Source: Lunularia cruciata
Lineage: Eukaryota; Streptophyta; Marchantiopsida; Lunulariales; Lunulariaceae
Length of the DNA stretch: 64,000 nucleotides
NCBI GenBank assembly: GCA_948567375.1
Contig: OX419759.1
Coordinates: 8,462,744 to 8,526,743 of the forward strand
Reading direction: 5' to 3'
Shown piece after piece: positions 33,235-45,929 of this stretch (position 1 is its first letter; each line of letters begins with the position of its first letter). The notes beneath the pieces were generated by a model, which was not told the origin of the DNA, did no database searches, and worked only from the letters and a program-made list of their open reading frames with translations. The position numbers were made by a program, and so were the translations under genes.

Positions 33235-36200
33235 TATTCCCCCACCGCTAGTTGGTGACGTCTTCATTGCCATTGAAGCTTCAAACTCTTGGATGGCCAT
33301 ATGTGCATTCTGGAGGTGAGAAAGAGGTCCCCATTTGGCATCATGAAGGGGATACCTTTTCCAAAGGACCTTGTACTCCAAATGTTGTCAACATTCTTGT
33401 TGAATGTGGCGATGTGCAAGGATACGATCAACTTCGTACTCCTCATGATCATTGATAGGGATGGGAGGAGGAGGAGGTTGGACACAAGAGGAAAAAGAAG
33501 ATAGGTTAGGAACAAAGGGTTTCAACTTGGAAATGTGAAAGACAAGGTGGAAACACATATGACAAGGTAAGGCAAGTCGATAAGCAACAAGAGAGATGAT
33601 GTGGGTGACATCAAAGAGTTGTATCCAACTAGGGGTAAGTTTACAAACTTGGGTATCAAGTGGGAGAGGTAGGTTACTAAAGGATAGCATGACTTTATCA
33701 CCAACTTCAAAGGTGAGATCATGACAATGGTGGTCCGCATATTGTTTCTAACAATTCTAAGTAACAAGGAGATGAGATTTGGCTTGTTGGAGAGATTGAG
33801 ATGTGGTGGTCAAGAAGGTTGAAGCATGAACGACCGGAGATGGAGGAGGAGCAAGAAGAGAATCTACAACAAGCAGATCTTGGCCAAAATTGAGAAAGAA
33901 AGGAGAAAATCCGGTGCTTGCATGTTTGGAATTGTTGTAGGCAAATTTTGCAATTGCAAGACATTCATCCTAATTTGTATGGTGGACATTGACAAAAGCA
34001 CACAATATATCCTCCAAGGTATGATTTTCAAATTCGGTTTGTCCATTAGTTTGAGGATGATAGGCCGTGGACAAAGCAAGCTTGGTGTCAAGTATTTGGA
34101 AGAGTGCTTCCTAAAACTTCCCGGTGAATCAAGGATCATGGTCGGATATATAACACCCGTTTATGCATGTGTGTGGTATTGTGATATTTAGCTTGGTATT
34201 ACAAGTACTTGAGAGATATTATTATACAGAGATAAAGGATGATTCCACATTAGTCATGATTAGATAAAGTTAGTCATAGCTAAGATAGAGAGGACCTTAC
34301 TTTAGAGGAACTGGAAAAGATGAGCATCACTATTTTGGATTCTAGTGTGTTGACTTGGTATTATTCCTAGGTGTTTGGCTTTCAAGAAAGAGTTGAAACT
34401 CTCGGGCCCACAAGCCTTTTTGTTTTGGATTCTTCTTTAGTCCAAGGATAGCCCATGTGAAGGAATCCTTGACTTAGTGGTTGGGTCAAGATAAGACCAC
34501 ATGCTTAGGGGAATATGCCCATGTGAATAGATATTCCTTTCTACTTTTTGACTTTACTTGACTTTTAGCCTAATAACGTGAGTTACTCACGTAATTAGTA
34601 ACTTTGGTGCATAACTATTTCACAAGTATATAAACAAGGGATGAGGAGGTACTCATCATCTTTTCATTTGCAACTATCTTTCTCTCATTGAGTTCTCCAG
34701 TGAGCAATGTCTTGAGTCTTGGAGTGTTAGCCTTGGAGGAGTATGATGGAGTTGGGGTTCCTTGCCTTCTTTGTCCATGGTGCGTAACCATAATAGCCAT
34801 CAGAGGTTCATCCTGAATGAGAGATAGACTGGCTCATAGATATGAGTACATGTGGCATCCCATGATGCTTGAAGACATTATCAAAGTAGATTTGTGCTAA
34901 GGTTGGAGTATCCATGATATCAAAGGTTGGTGCCAAGTAGATTTGCTTTTACTTAGCTTATCCACAAACACCACGATTATTGTGTGTCCTTGCTTTGTCT
35001 TGGGCAAGGATGTGATGAGATCCAAGCTCACATGTTCCCATCAAGCGGATGGAATGGGGAGTGGTTGAAGGAGTCCACTCAATTTTTGGTTGCTAGCCTT
35101 GTTACATTGGCAGCTCTCGCACAATCAGAAAAACTCTTGAACATCTTGTGTCATGTTGGGCCACCACCATTGGCATTGGAGGGTACCTAAGGTCTTGTCC
35201 ACATCTATGTGAGTAGTTATTGGTAAATCATGGGCTTCTTGAAGATGCACAAGTCAGAGATTACCATTGGCTAGAACATAGATCCGGTCCTCATGGAATA
35301 GAAGGCCTTCCTTGAGGAGAAGGTGTTGTACTCCTTTTCACATGTTGTAAGACGACCATGTACCATTTGGAAGATGGGATATTGTTGTAGAATTGATCAA
35401 AACTTGTGTTGGACCTTTGAGTCAATTGATACTTTCATAATTGTTGCTATGATGAGAGGAAGAGACCTCAAATTAGGTCATCATGATAGAGAATCAAGGA
35501 TGACTTGGAACGAACCTAGTTTGTACTCAATTTTGATGTCAAACAATTGGAGTTGTTCTTCTTATGGATGATGTCAACTCTTCATGTGTTCCAAGTGTAA
35601 GGTCTGCAACAATGGTTTGTGATTAGTTTACATGATCACTTGTTTCCCCAAGAGATAATGCCTCTATACCTTGGTCGCATATACCATTGCAAGTTGTTCT
35701 TGATCTTGAGCAGAGTAATTTCTTTCAGCCGTATTTAGTTGGCAAGACACAAAGGCAATGGGATGTAGTTCATTTGGGAATTCCTGTTGCAACATGGCTC
35801 CAATTGCAAAGTTAGAAGCATCAAAATCAACCACATAGGGTAGTTGAAGATCATATGGTTGAAGAATAGGCCTTGAAGACACCATATGTTTCAACTTCTG
35901 GAATGGTTCTTCATGCTTCGTGGTCCATTGGAAGCTCAAGTTCTTCTCCAAGAGGTCAGTCAATGGTGCAGCCAAATGAGCATAATAATGGATGAACCAT
36001 TGGTAAAAACTAGCAAATCCATTAAATGCCCATAATTTTGTAGCATCCTTTGGAGTAGACTAATCAATAATGGCCTTGATTTTCTCTTCTTCCATCTTGT
36101 TCCCCTCTGATGAGATCTTATGACCAAAGAAGGTAACTTCCTTCTACCAAAAGACACTTTGAGTTCTTATAGTAAAATTTCCATTGTCATCTTAGGACTT

Positions 36201-37342
36201 CTCACACATGATTCATGTGGCCTGCCTTTGTCTTGCTGTAGATTAAGATATCATCCAAGAACACCACCACGTATCAATCCAATAGTCCATCCAACACCCA
36301 ATGCATCTGATCCATGAAGACTATTGGAGCATTAGTGAGCCCGAAAGGTAAAACTCTCCACTTGAAATGCCCATACCTTGTGCAAAAGGTAGTCTTTTGC
36401 ACATCCTCCTTATCAATGGGGATTTGCCAATAGTTGCTATGAAGATCTAACTTTGAAATTATCATGCTCCACTTGATTGATCAAGCAAGTCATTGATGTG
36501 AGGCAAGGGATATGCATTCTTCACTATTTTCTTATTGAGCCCACATCAATCAATACTGAAACAAAGTCCTCCATCCTTCTTTGGAACAAATAGTACCAGT
36601 GCTGTCCAAGGAGAGGTATTGTGTCATATGAAATCCTTCTCCAACAACTTCATAAATGTTGTTTGCAACTCATCCACTCCTTTGGTGAGAGTCAATAGAT
36701 TGGTCTACTCACTAGAGTACTCCTTGGTAATAACTCAATCTTGAAGGGCATACCACAATCGGAGTGTAATCCCTTTGGCAGATCATTCGGAAACATGTCC
36801 GTAAACTCCTGAAGTATCTGATCAACCATTGCTTGATGAGGTTCTTGGCACTCCTCAGATTGTCCTTGTGCAATTGGCTTGATCCATACCGCAAAAATAG
36901 ACTTATCTTCTTCCAAAGCTCGCTTCACTAAGAAACTTCCTATCTAGGGAATCATCTTTCTTCAAAGCTTGCTCCATGACTGCTTTCCTAGTAAACTTCC
37001 CATCTTGGGACTCACCCCCCTTCGAGGCTTGCTCTATGGCTACCTTCTTGATAAACTTCCCATCCTAAGACTGACTATTTTTAGGTATCTTACTCAGGGG
37101 TGCCAAATAACCTAATTTCTACCTTAATGTTGTACTTGAATTTGTCGTTGGGTTCAATCAAATTGAACCTTATGATATTCAAGCCAAGGTAGTCATAGAA
37201 TAACATCACAATATAGAGGTGCCACTATAAAACTCATACACTCCAAATACTCATTCCCAATCTTGAAGGTAACAGGATGCAAGGTACAGAATGCAGATGC
37301 CTTTCTACCATCTTGGCTCAAAATCTCCTATTGGGATTCCTT
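33169..37342 (-). pseudogene. pol: pol of element B
   Basis: Collinear with pol of copy A. From high to low coordinate: a pol start overlapping gag, a deletion removing the protease active site (between about 37,300 and 37,316), RT (about 36,270-36,930), RNase H (35,664-35,990), integrase (split at 34,149-34,838 by a solo LTR) and chromodomain. The chromodomain is the best preserved of the three copies (33,169-33,381, open through L-W-K and W-G-P-L-S-H-L), and the frame ends in the LTR at 33,169-33,171. The integrase Glu is still GAA (34,033-34,035), unlike in A and F. Confidence 0.85.
34149..34838 (+). repeat. Solo LTR of the D family inside the integrase of B
   Basis: The plus strand reads TATAACACC... 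to ...GGCTCAT and matches the D LTRs over their whole length, in the opposite orientation to D. A TATA-type TATATAAA lies near 34,627. The interrupted integrase sequence continues on both sides. The flanks fit a mutated 5-bp duplication (GGATA before, AGATA after; the uninterrupted relative reads GGAGA). Solo LTRs arise by recombination between the LTRs of a full element. Confidence 0.88.
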
Positions 37343-38221
37343 GTTTCCCTAATCATTCCGCTCCACAAAATCCATCTAGGCAACTTGTTGAGGTCGCACA
37401 TTCTTGAGTGGACATTCAGCAATGTGATGTCCCAATTGGTGATAATGAAACAACCACCATTTTGTCATAATTTCTCTCTATTTACAATGCCAAGTGGTCT
37501 CCGTTGAATGGCATCAATCTCCAATAGTGCCGGCTCCTCCACCCGTGTGTAGTGTATTGGTAGGTTTTGTGGAGGTCAAGGTCAAGATCAAGTTGTTGCA
37601 ACCAAGGAATCAAAACATTTGGCCAACCACATGGCTTCCTCCAAGTGTTGTGGCTCTTGCATGGTTACCTTTAATTTGGTTCTTGACTTCAAGCCCCTCA
37701 CAAATTGATCTTGAGATTCACCTTCCAATATATATGGAATTTGCATGATGGTGTTTTGGAATTGTGTGATGTAACTTCTTATATAGTCAACTCTGCCAAC
37801 CTATCCCGTGCAACTTGTGTGGTATTTATAGCTTGGAACCAACTAATTATTGCACTCTTGAATTTTTCACACGTCAAGATTGGTGTAACAATTTTTTGTT
37901 AAGCTTGCTCTGCTCAGAATCTCCACCATAGCTTTGCTACTCCATCCAATTGACTAGAAACCAAGAGTATCTTTTTTTTCTCATTTTGTAGATTAGTAGT
38001 TTCAAAATAACGTTCACAGTCAAACACAAAATTCTCCATTGCACCCAAGAGATTCTTGCCTTTAAATACCTTGGGTTTAGGAAATCGGATTTGATCTTCT
38101 CCTTCTCGAATTGGTACTCTCTCTATGTGATCTTGTCATTGAAGATCTCATTCATCCAACAATCAAGTAAGGTGCTTGATTTGTTGTTGCATAGCAAGGC
38201 TAACATCAGCATTGCCACCAA
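37328..38221 (-). pseudogene. gag: gag of element B
   Basis: Collinear with gag of A, with the same TAG end (37,328-37,330). The position of the start ATG now reads TTG (38,219-38,221) and a small deletion follows. The zinc-knuckle region (about 37,420-37,465) and the arginine-rich linker are still recognisable. Several stops and indels are present. Confidence 0.8.
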
Positions 38222-38479
38222 GGTTGATACTCTATCATGCCACCCCTAATCTATCTAATTAATTAACACATAGAAGAAACACATCCACCATTCTGCAAAG
38301 GCTACAATCGGAAGCACCAAGGGTTCCTTAGATATGGTGATCATAAGCAAAATATCTTGTCCAAAGTGTGAGGTGATGAATTGGGTGAAACGATGCTTGG
38401 GTAGTACTTGGACGCAGAAATACCAATGGTTTGGTGGAAGTGGATTTGGTGTTCCATAAATTCCATCCATCCCATTCAT

Positions 38480-38491
38480 GCTCTGATACCA
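38480..38491 (-). other. Primer-binding site of element B, tRNA-Met
   Basis: The minus strand reads TGGTATCAGAGC, identical to that of copy A, one base from the LTR. Confidence 0.9.
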
Positions 38492-38492
38492 A

Positions 38493-38905
38493 TGTAAAAG
38501 ACTGAGATCAAGTAGAGAAATAGGAGAATGGAAGCTCACATTGGGACTCTTGAATGAGCAAAAACTCTGAATACCTAACATGAGCTTTGGCTTTGGTATT
38601 TATAGGTAGTATACAAGGCCCTTGAGAAATTTCTCAAGAAGTTTCCTTGAGTTGTTTTCTTAGAGTGCAAGCCAAGTTACCCAGGAAGCTTCTCAAGAAG
38701 CTTCATTCTAGAAGCCACCTACTTGGCATGCAAGCTAAGCTTGTTGGAAGCTTCTAGAAGCTACCTGCTCAGGGTGCAAGTTAAGTTAGTCAAGAAGTTT
38801 CCCAAAAAGCTTCCTAGATACTTTTAGAATATTTTGGGGCTAATTTGGCTTATTCTCTACTTTGTTAGCCTAATTAACTACATTGTTAAACTACATATTG
38901 TTACA
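38493..38905 (-). repeat. 5' LTR of element B
   Basis: 413 bp with TGT...ACA ends. The GAAGCTTC array is present but many blocks carry substitutions compared with copy A. Confidence 0.92.
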
Positions 38906-39300
38906 ACTCCAATATACTCAATACTCCTATAAACTCAAGCCCCAAACTACTCAATACTCCAATGCCCAAAGCAGCACCTTGTCTTTATTATATAGCAAAG
39001 AGAATTCACTCAAAGGGAGCTACATCCTTGGACCAAATACATGGATTGGTTAATAAACACCAATCCATGTTAGCAAGCTCCACCCTTAAATTAGCTACAT
39101 GGGTTGATGATAAGTTGATCCTTGTCTTTTTGGTTGGTCAAACAAGTTTGACCAAAGGGGATCTTTGGGAGATCTTCCTATAAGAAGCTCAAAACACCAT
39201 GGAGAAGGTACCATTGGAAAGATCTCAAGGAGACAAAAAAGTGGGGGAGGAGGAGAGGAGGGCAGAGAAGGAAATGACTTTTCTCCCCTAGAGGGAGAGG
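38906..39300 (+). repeat. Right part of the E-type repeat interrupted by B
   Basis: It starts with the second ACTCC. It then follows the E consensus seen at 41,328 and 54,712, with the CTTGTCTTTATTATATAG block, the TTGGTCAAACAAGTTTGACC block and the GGTACCATTGGAAAG block. Similarity fades near 39,300 and no terminal GTTACA was found, so this copy looks truncated. Confidence 0.7.
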
Positions 39301-39963
39301 AATTTCTCCATCCATATTGTGGGACATCCTCATAAGGACTCCCTACTCATATTCTTGATGTTGTTGCAACTTTCCTACAACATGGATCCATCCACAAGAC
39401 TCCAATCCCATAGCAAGAATTCCATTTTCCTTTTTTGGATATAGTCAATTGGGCAATATAATCCACACTTGGAAATCTTAAGAGGTTTGCTCAAGATTTT
39501 GACCTCCTTGCCTCTTTTTACTTTGATTCCACTCTCAAGAGTTTGTTCCTACTTAATTGAATATTCAATTTTGTATGATAATGCAATTCCAACTCCATTT
39601 TACAATTTGCAACTTGAGCTCTTGATAGTGTCAACAAAATTTGGCAGTGATGGAAAGTGCTTGCATGGCATCATAGGAGATGGTGGTCAAGGATAGAGAA
39701 ATGAAAGAGGTAGAAAAGTAAAAGTGAAATGTAGAAATATTCACCTCAAATGTGAAGTTGGCCTTTTTTTAGCCCTAACAAGGCAAGGTCTATCCTTCTT
39801 CCATCATAGCAATTGGTGAAGGATTGTGATTGTATGTTGCACACATGAGACCAGGCGCAAAACAATTATTGATGGCTCTTTGGCCGCACATGCATCTTTT
39901 TGCATGATCTTAAGAGAAGGCAAAAATTGGTGGAGTTTTGTATTTGTTAGAAAGTAGTCACGA
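39301..39963. other. Gap between the E remnant and element F, nothing recognised
   Basis: About 660 bp without coding domain or repeat match in the window. It ends with CACGA, which is the left flank of element F. Confidence 0.4.
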
Positions 39964-40389
39964 TGTAAAAGACCAAATCCGACGAGAGAAATAGGAGAAT
40001 GGAAACTCACATTAGGACACTTGAATGAGGGAAAACTCTAAATGCCTAGCATGAGCTTTGGCTTTGGTATTTATAGGTAGCATACAAGGCCTTTGAGAAG
40101 CTTCTCAAGAAGCTTCCTCAAGCCACTTTCTTAGAGTGCAAGCCAAGTTAACTAGGAAGCTTCTCAAGAAGCTTCCTTCTAGAAGCCGCCTACTTGGCGT
40201 GCAAGCTAAGCTAGTTGGAAGCTTCTAGAAGCTTCCTTCTAGAAGCTACTTACTTGAGATGCAAGCTAAGCTAGCCGAGAAGCTTTCCAAGAAGCGTCAT
40301 AGGTACTTCTGGAATATTCTAGGCTAATTTTTCTTATGCGCTATTTCGTAAGCCCGACTAACTTTGTCACTAAACTCCATATTGTTACA
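39964..40389 (-). repeat. 3' LTR of element F
   Basis: 426 bp. It retains the tandem GAAGCTTC/TTCTAGAA array, including the four-unit heat-shock-type block near 40,210-40,230, and the TATA box near 40,066. Confidence 0.93.
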
Positions 40390-43300
40390 TATTCCCCACC
40401 GCTAGTTGGTGACGTCCTCATTGCCAATGAAGCTTTGAATTCCTAGATGGCCATCTGTGCATTTTGGAGGTGAGAAAGAGGTTCCTATGTGGCATCATGA
40501 AGGAGATACCCTTTCCAAAGGACCTTGTACTTTGTATGTTGGCGACGGCCTTGTTGAATATAGCAATCCGCAAGGATAAGATCAAATTTGTACTCCCCAT
40601 GATCATTGATAGGGATAGGAAGAGGGAGAGGTTGGACACGAGAGGAAAAGGAATAGCGATTAGGAACAAAGGGTTTCAACTTGGAAACATGAAAGACAAG
40701 ATGGATATGCATGTGACAAGGCAAGGCAAGTCGATAAGCAACAGGAGAGACAATTTGGGTGATATCAAAGGGTCCTATCCAATTAGGGGCAAGTTTACAA
40801 ACTTGGGTTTCAAGTAGGAGAAGGAGGTTACCAGAGGATAGCATGACTTTATCATTGATTTCAAAGGTGAGATCACGACGATGGTGGTCCGCATTATTGT
40901 TTTTGGCAATTCTGAGCAACAAGGAGGTGAGACTTGGCTTGTTGGAGAGATTGGGATATAGTGGTCAAGAATGTGGAAGTATGAGGAAACTAAGATGGAG
41001 GGGGGGAGCAAGAAGAGAATATGGAACAAGCGGATCTTGGCCAAAATTGAGAAAGAAAGGAGAAAATCCGATGCTTGCCTATTTGGAATTGTTGTAGGCA
41101 AATTCTGCTACTGCAAGACATTTATCCTAATTGGCATGGTGGACATTGACAAAGGCACACAACATATCTTCCAATGTACAATTTTCACGTTTGGTTTGTC
41201 TATCATTTTGAGGATGATAGGCCGTGGACAAAGCAAGCTTGGTGCCGAGTATCTGGAAAAGTGCTTGCCAAAACTTCTCGGTAAATTGAGGATCACGGTC
41301 GGAGATGAGTACACATGGCATCCTATGTGTAATACTCCAAGGACAAGAGAAGAGAGAGAAAAACAACTTACACACTCAACATTCGGTGCCCCAAAGGAGC
41401 ATCTTCTCTTTATTATATAGACAAAGAGGATTTCCTCCAAGGAAGCTCCACCATAGGATTAGGCACACAGATAGGTGACCTGTCAGAAAGCTCCACCCTT
41501 GGATTATTTACTTGGATGGGTGACATGTCATTTTAGGTCCTATCTGGTTGGTCAAACAAGCTTTGACCTTAGGGAATCTTTTAGGGAATCTTCCTATAGG
41601 AGTCTCAGAATCACGTAAGGTACCATTGGAAAGCTCTTGACAAGAAAAACCAAGGGGGAGGGAAGGCCCTACTTTTTCCCATTTGAGGGAGGGGATTAAG
41701 CACGTTTTTGAGGCCTAATTTATCCGTTTAGGCCTCCAAAATTGCCTTCAAAGATTTCAGGCATATTTTGGTTCCTACTCGATTAGTAGAAGTCCCCTTT
41801 TGGTGATACCTCTTTTTGATCTGTTTAGTCCATCATGTGTAACATCCTTCTAGATGTTACTAAACCAATTCTCACCTTTAAATCATATGTCTAACTATTG
41901 GTTCTAAGGTTCTCAAGTCTATTTCGGTTTCTGCTCTATTAGTAGAAGTACTCTTTTGGTAATACTTCTATCTGATCTACTTTGACCATCATGTATAACA
42001 TCATTCTAGATTTTACCAAAACAAATTTCACATCTAGATCATATGGCTAGCTCTTGGTGTTACACTATGATGTTTGAAAACATTGTTGAAGTAGATTTGT
42101 GCTAAGGTTGGAGCATCCATGGTATCACAGGTTGGTGCCAAGTGGATTTGCTTATTAAGCTTATCCAAAAACACCACAATTGCAGCGTGTCCTTGTTTTG
42201 TCTTTGGCAAGGATGTGATAAGATCCAAGCTCACATGCTCCCAGCGAGCAGATGGAACACTCGGCTTTTGGTTGAAGGAGTCCACTTGGCTTTTGGTTGC
42301 TGGCCTTGTTACGTTGGCAGCTCTCACACAATCAGACAAATTCTTGAACATCTTGTGTCATGTTGGGCAAACACCATTGATGTTGGAGGGTACCCAAGGT
42401 CTTGTCCACACCCATGTGACCAGCAATGGGTAAATCATGGGCTTCTTGAAGGTGCACAAGTCGAAGATCACCTTTAGTTGGAACATAGATCCGTTCCTCA
42501 TGGAATAAATGACACTCCTTGATGGAGAAGGTGTTGTTCTCCTTATCACATGCTGTAAGGCAACCATGTACCATTTAGAAGAAGGAATCTTGGTGTAGAG
42601 TTGACTAAAACTTGTTTTGGACCTTAGAGTCAACTAACACTGTTGAAATTCCCATTGTGATGAGAGGAAAAGACTTCAAATCAGGTCATTGTGATAAAGC
42701 ATCAAGGATGACATGGAACCGACCTGGTTTGTACTCAAGTTTGATGTCATATAGTTGAAGTTGTTCCTCCCATCAATGATGTCGACTCTTCATGTGCTCC
42801 AAGTGTAAGGTCTGCAACAATGGTTTGTGATCAATTTGCATGATCACTTGTTTCCCCAAGAGGTAATGCCTCCATACCTTGGTGGCGTATACCATTGCAA
42901 GTTGTTCTCAATCTCAAGCAGAGTAGTTTTTTTTAGCCATATTGAGTTGTCAAGACACAAAGGCAATGGGATGGAGTCCATCTCGGAATTCTTGTTGCAG
43001 CACGGCTCCAATTGCAAAGTTAGAAGCATCAAAATCAACCACACAGGGTAGTTGAGGATCATATGGTTGAAGAATGGGTCTTGAAGACACCATATGATTT
43101 AACTTCTAGAATGCTTCTTCATGCTTGGTGGTCCACTGCATGCTCAAGTTCTTTCCCAAGAGGTTAGTCAATGGTGCATCCACATGAGCATAATGAACCG
43201 TGAACCGTTGGTAAAAACTGGCCAATCCATTGAATGCCCGTACTTTTGTAGCATCCTTCGGGGTAGGCCAATCAATAATGGCCTTGATTTTCTCTTCTTC

Positions 43301-44764
43301 CATCTTGATCCCCTCTGATGAGATCTTATGACCCAAGAAGGTAACCTCCTTCTACCAAAAGGTACACTTTGACTTCTTGTAGTAAAATTTCCATTGTCGT
43401 AGTCATCTTAGAACTTCTCGCACATGATTCACGTGTTTCGCCTTTGTCTTGCTATAGATTAAGTTATCATCCAAGAACACCACCATGGACCAATCCAATA
43501 GTCTATCCAACACCCGATGCATATGATCCATGAAGACTGCTAGAGCATTAGTGAGTCCGAAAGGTAGAACTCTCCACTCAAAATGCCCATACCTTGTGCA
43601 AAAGGTAGTCTTTTGCACATCCTCTCTATCAATAGAAATTTGCCAATAGCCGTTACAAAGATCCAGCTTGGAAAAATAGCATGTTCCACTTAGTTGATCA
43701 AGCAAGTCATTGATCCGAGGCAAGGGATATGCATTCTTCATGGTTTGCTTATTGAGCCCATGATAATCAATACGGAAATGAAGTTCTCCATCCTTCTTTG
43801 GAACAAATAATACTAGTGCTCCCCAAGGAGAGGTACTATGTTGTATGAAGTCCTTCTCCAACAACTCTATAAGTTCTTTTTGCAACTCCTCCAACTCCTT
43901 TGGTGAGAGCCGATAGATCAGTCTACTCACTAGAGTACTCCTTGGCAATAGCTCGATCTTGAAGGGCATACCTTGATCGGAGGGTAATCCCTTTCGCAGA
44001 TCATCCAGTAACATGTCCGCAAACTCCTTAACTATCTGATCAACCATTGCTTGATGAGGCTCTTGGCCCTCCATAGATTGTTCTTGTGCAATCTGCTTGA
44101 TCCACACCGTGAATATAGACTTATCTTCCTCCAAAGCTTGCTCTATGGCTGCTTTACTAATAAACTTCCCTTCTAGAGACTCATCTCTCTTCCAAGCTTA
44201 CTCATTGGTTGCCTTCTTGGCAAACTTCCCATCTTGGGACTCATCTCACTGCCAGGTTTGCTCTATGGCTACCTTCTCAACAAACTTCCCATCTTAGGAG
44301 TGATGATTCTTAGATGTCTTACTCAGAGGTGCCAGACAACCTAATCGGAAATTCTTACCTTGGTGTTGTACTTGAATTTGGCATCGGGTCCAATCAAATT
44401 GAACCTTATGATATTCAAGCCAAGGTAGACCAGTGTAGAGGTGCCACTACAAACCTCATACACTCCAAATACTCCTTCTCAATCTTGAAGGTAACAGGAT
44501 GCAAGGTGCGGAATGTAGAACCCTTTCTACCATCTGCCATCATCAAACTACTTCCAATCACTTGCTTGATAGGAATACCCAATTCCTTTGCTACTTGCAT
44601 AGACATGCAATTCCCTAAACTTCTAGAATCAACCAAAATCCTACAACCCCGATTAAATATCGTACTTTGCAAGTGAAACAACCTTGCATAGGTTGAGCCT
44701 TCAATCCCATTGGAACTAATCAAGCTCCCAATAGGCGGCTCAAAATCTCCTATTGGGATTCTTC
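40324..44764 (-). pseudogene. pol: pol of element F
   Basis: From high to low coordinate. Protease with the same Asp-Ser-Arg active site as copy A (about 44,625-44,635). RT (43,403-44,134 open for 243 codons) with a catalytic box reading FLDDNLIYS, an Ile-to-Asn change beside the aspartates. RNase H (about 42,830-43,250). H2C2 region (42,332-42,574). Integrase (42,034-42,351, then 41,108-41,327 after the nested LTR) with Lys at 41,190-41,192 in place of the catalytic Glu. Chromodomain about 40,409-40,610. The frame ends in the LTR at TAG 40,324-40,326. Many stops interrupt it. Confidence 0.87.
41328..42064 (+). repeat. Solo E-type LTR inside the integrase of F, target site CTATG
   Basis: 737 bp beginning TGTAATACTCC and ending GGTGTTACA, flanked by exact CTATG at 41,323-41,327 and 42,065-42,069. 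Removing the insert and one CTATG rejoins the integrase sequence as in copy A. TG...CA ends with a 5-bp duplication and no internal coding region indicate a solo LTR. The parent element is not in the window, and neither copia nor gypsy origin can be decided. Confidence 0.88.
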
Positions 44765-45655
44765 ATTTCCCTGATGATTCCGCTCCACAACCTCCACCTA
44801 GGCAACTTGTCGAGGTTGTCCATTCTTGAGTGGACATTCAGCAATGCAATGCCCCAATTGGCGACAATAAAAACAACCACCATTTTGTCATAGTTTCTCT
44901 TTGTTTCCCATGCCAAGTGGTCTTCATTGAATGTTATCAATCTCCATTGGTGTTGGCTCCTCCACTTGTGTGTAGTGTATTGGTAGGCTATGTGGAGGTC
45001 GAGGTTGAGGCCAAGTTGTTGCCACCAAGGAATCAAAACGTTGAGCCAACCGCATAGCTTCCTCCAAGTGTTGTGGCTCTTGCATGGTTACCTCTAATTT
45101 GGTTCTCGCCTTCAAACCCCTCACGAATCAATCTAGAGCTTCACCTTCCAATATATCTAGAATTTGCATGATAGTGTTTTTGAACTGCATGATGTAACTT
45201 CTTACAAAGCCAATTTATTTCAACTCTGCCAACTTATCCGGTGCAACTCATGTGGCATTTATAGCTTGGAACCGACTAATTATTGTGCTCTTGAATTCTG
45301 TCCATGTCAAGATTGGTGCAACCATTTGTCGTTCAGCTTGCTCCACTCAAAATCTCCACCATAGCTTTGCTACTCCATCCAATTGGCTAGAAGCCAAGAG
45401 AATCTATTTTTGCTCATCTTGTAGATTGGTAGCTTCAAAATAACGTTCACAATCAAACACAAAATTCTCCATTGCACTCATAAGATTCTTGCCTTCAAAT
45501 ACCTTGGGTTTAGGGAATCTGATCCAATCTTCTCCTTCTCAAATTGGTACACTCTCCACCTGCTCTTGTCGTTGAAGATCTCGTTCATCCAACAATCAAG
45601 TAAGGTGCTCAATTTGTTGTTGCATAGCAAGGATAACATCGAGTATTGCCGCCAT
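44750..45655 (-). pseudogene. gag: gag of element F
   Basis: About 302 codons collinear with gag of copy A, from ATG (45,653-45,655) to the shared TAG (44,750-44,752). It has CGA where A has the first TGA, but its own TGA a few codons earlier. The CCHC region at about 44,845-44,885 reads in pieces. Other stops and frameshifts are present. Confidence 0.82.
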
Positions 45656-45929
45656 GGTTGCTATTCTATCACACCACTCTTAATCTATCTAATTAACTAA
45701 CACATAGAAATAGCACGTCCACCATTCTCCATAAGTTACAACCGGAAGCACCAAGGGTTCCTCAGATATGGTGATCATATGCAAAAAATCTTGTCCAAAG
45801 TGTGAGGCGACAAATTTTGTGAAAGAATGCTTGGGTAGTATTTGGATGCAAAAATCCCAATGGTTTGGTGGAAGTGGATTTGGTGGTCCATAAATTCCAT
45901 CCATCCCATTCCTGCTCTATGGATACCAA

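Larger units (their letters stand above)
32875..38905 (-). mobile_element. Copy B: old chromodomain Ty3/gypsy element, same family as A
   Basis: 6,031 bp on the minus strand between perfect ACTCC duplications. It has LTRs of 360 and 413 bp, the tRNA-Met primer site, gag and pol collinear with copy A. A 690-bp solo LTR of the D family sits in the integrase. Pol is broken by many stops, the protease active-site region is deleted and the gag start codon is lost. LTR divergence is much greater than in A, so B is an older insertion. Confidence 0.94.

Noticed and set aside
39959..39963. Exact target-site duplication for element F
   Set aside because: CACGA against TACGG differ at two of five bases. 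A mutated duplication is plausible but cannot be claimed as exact.
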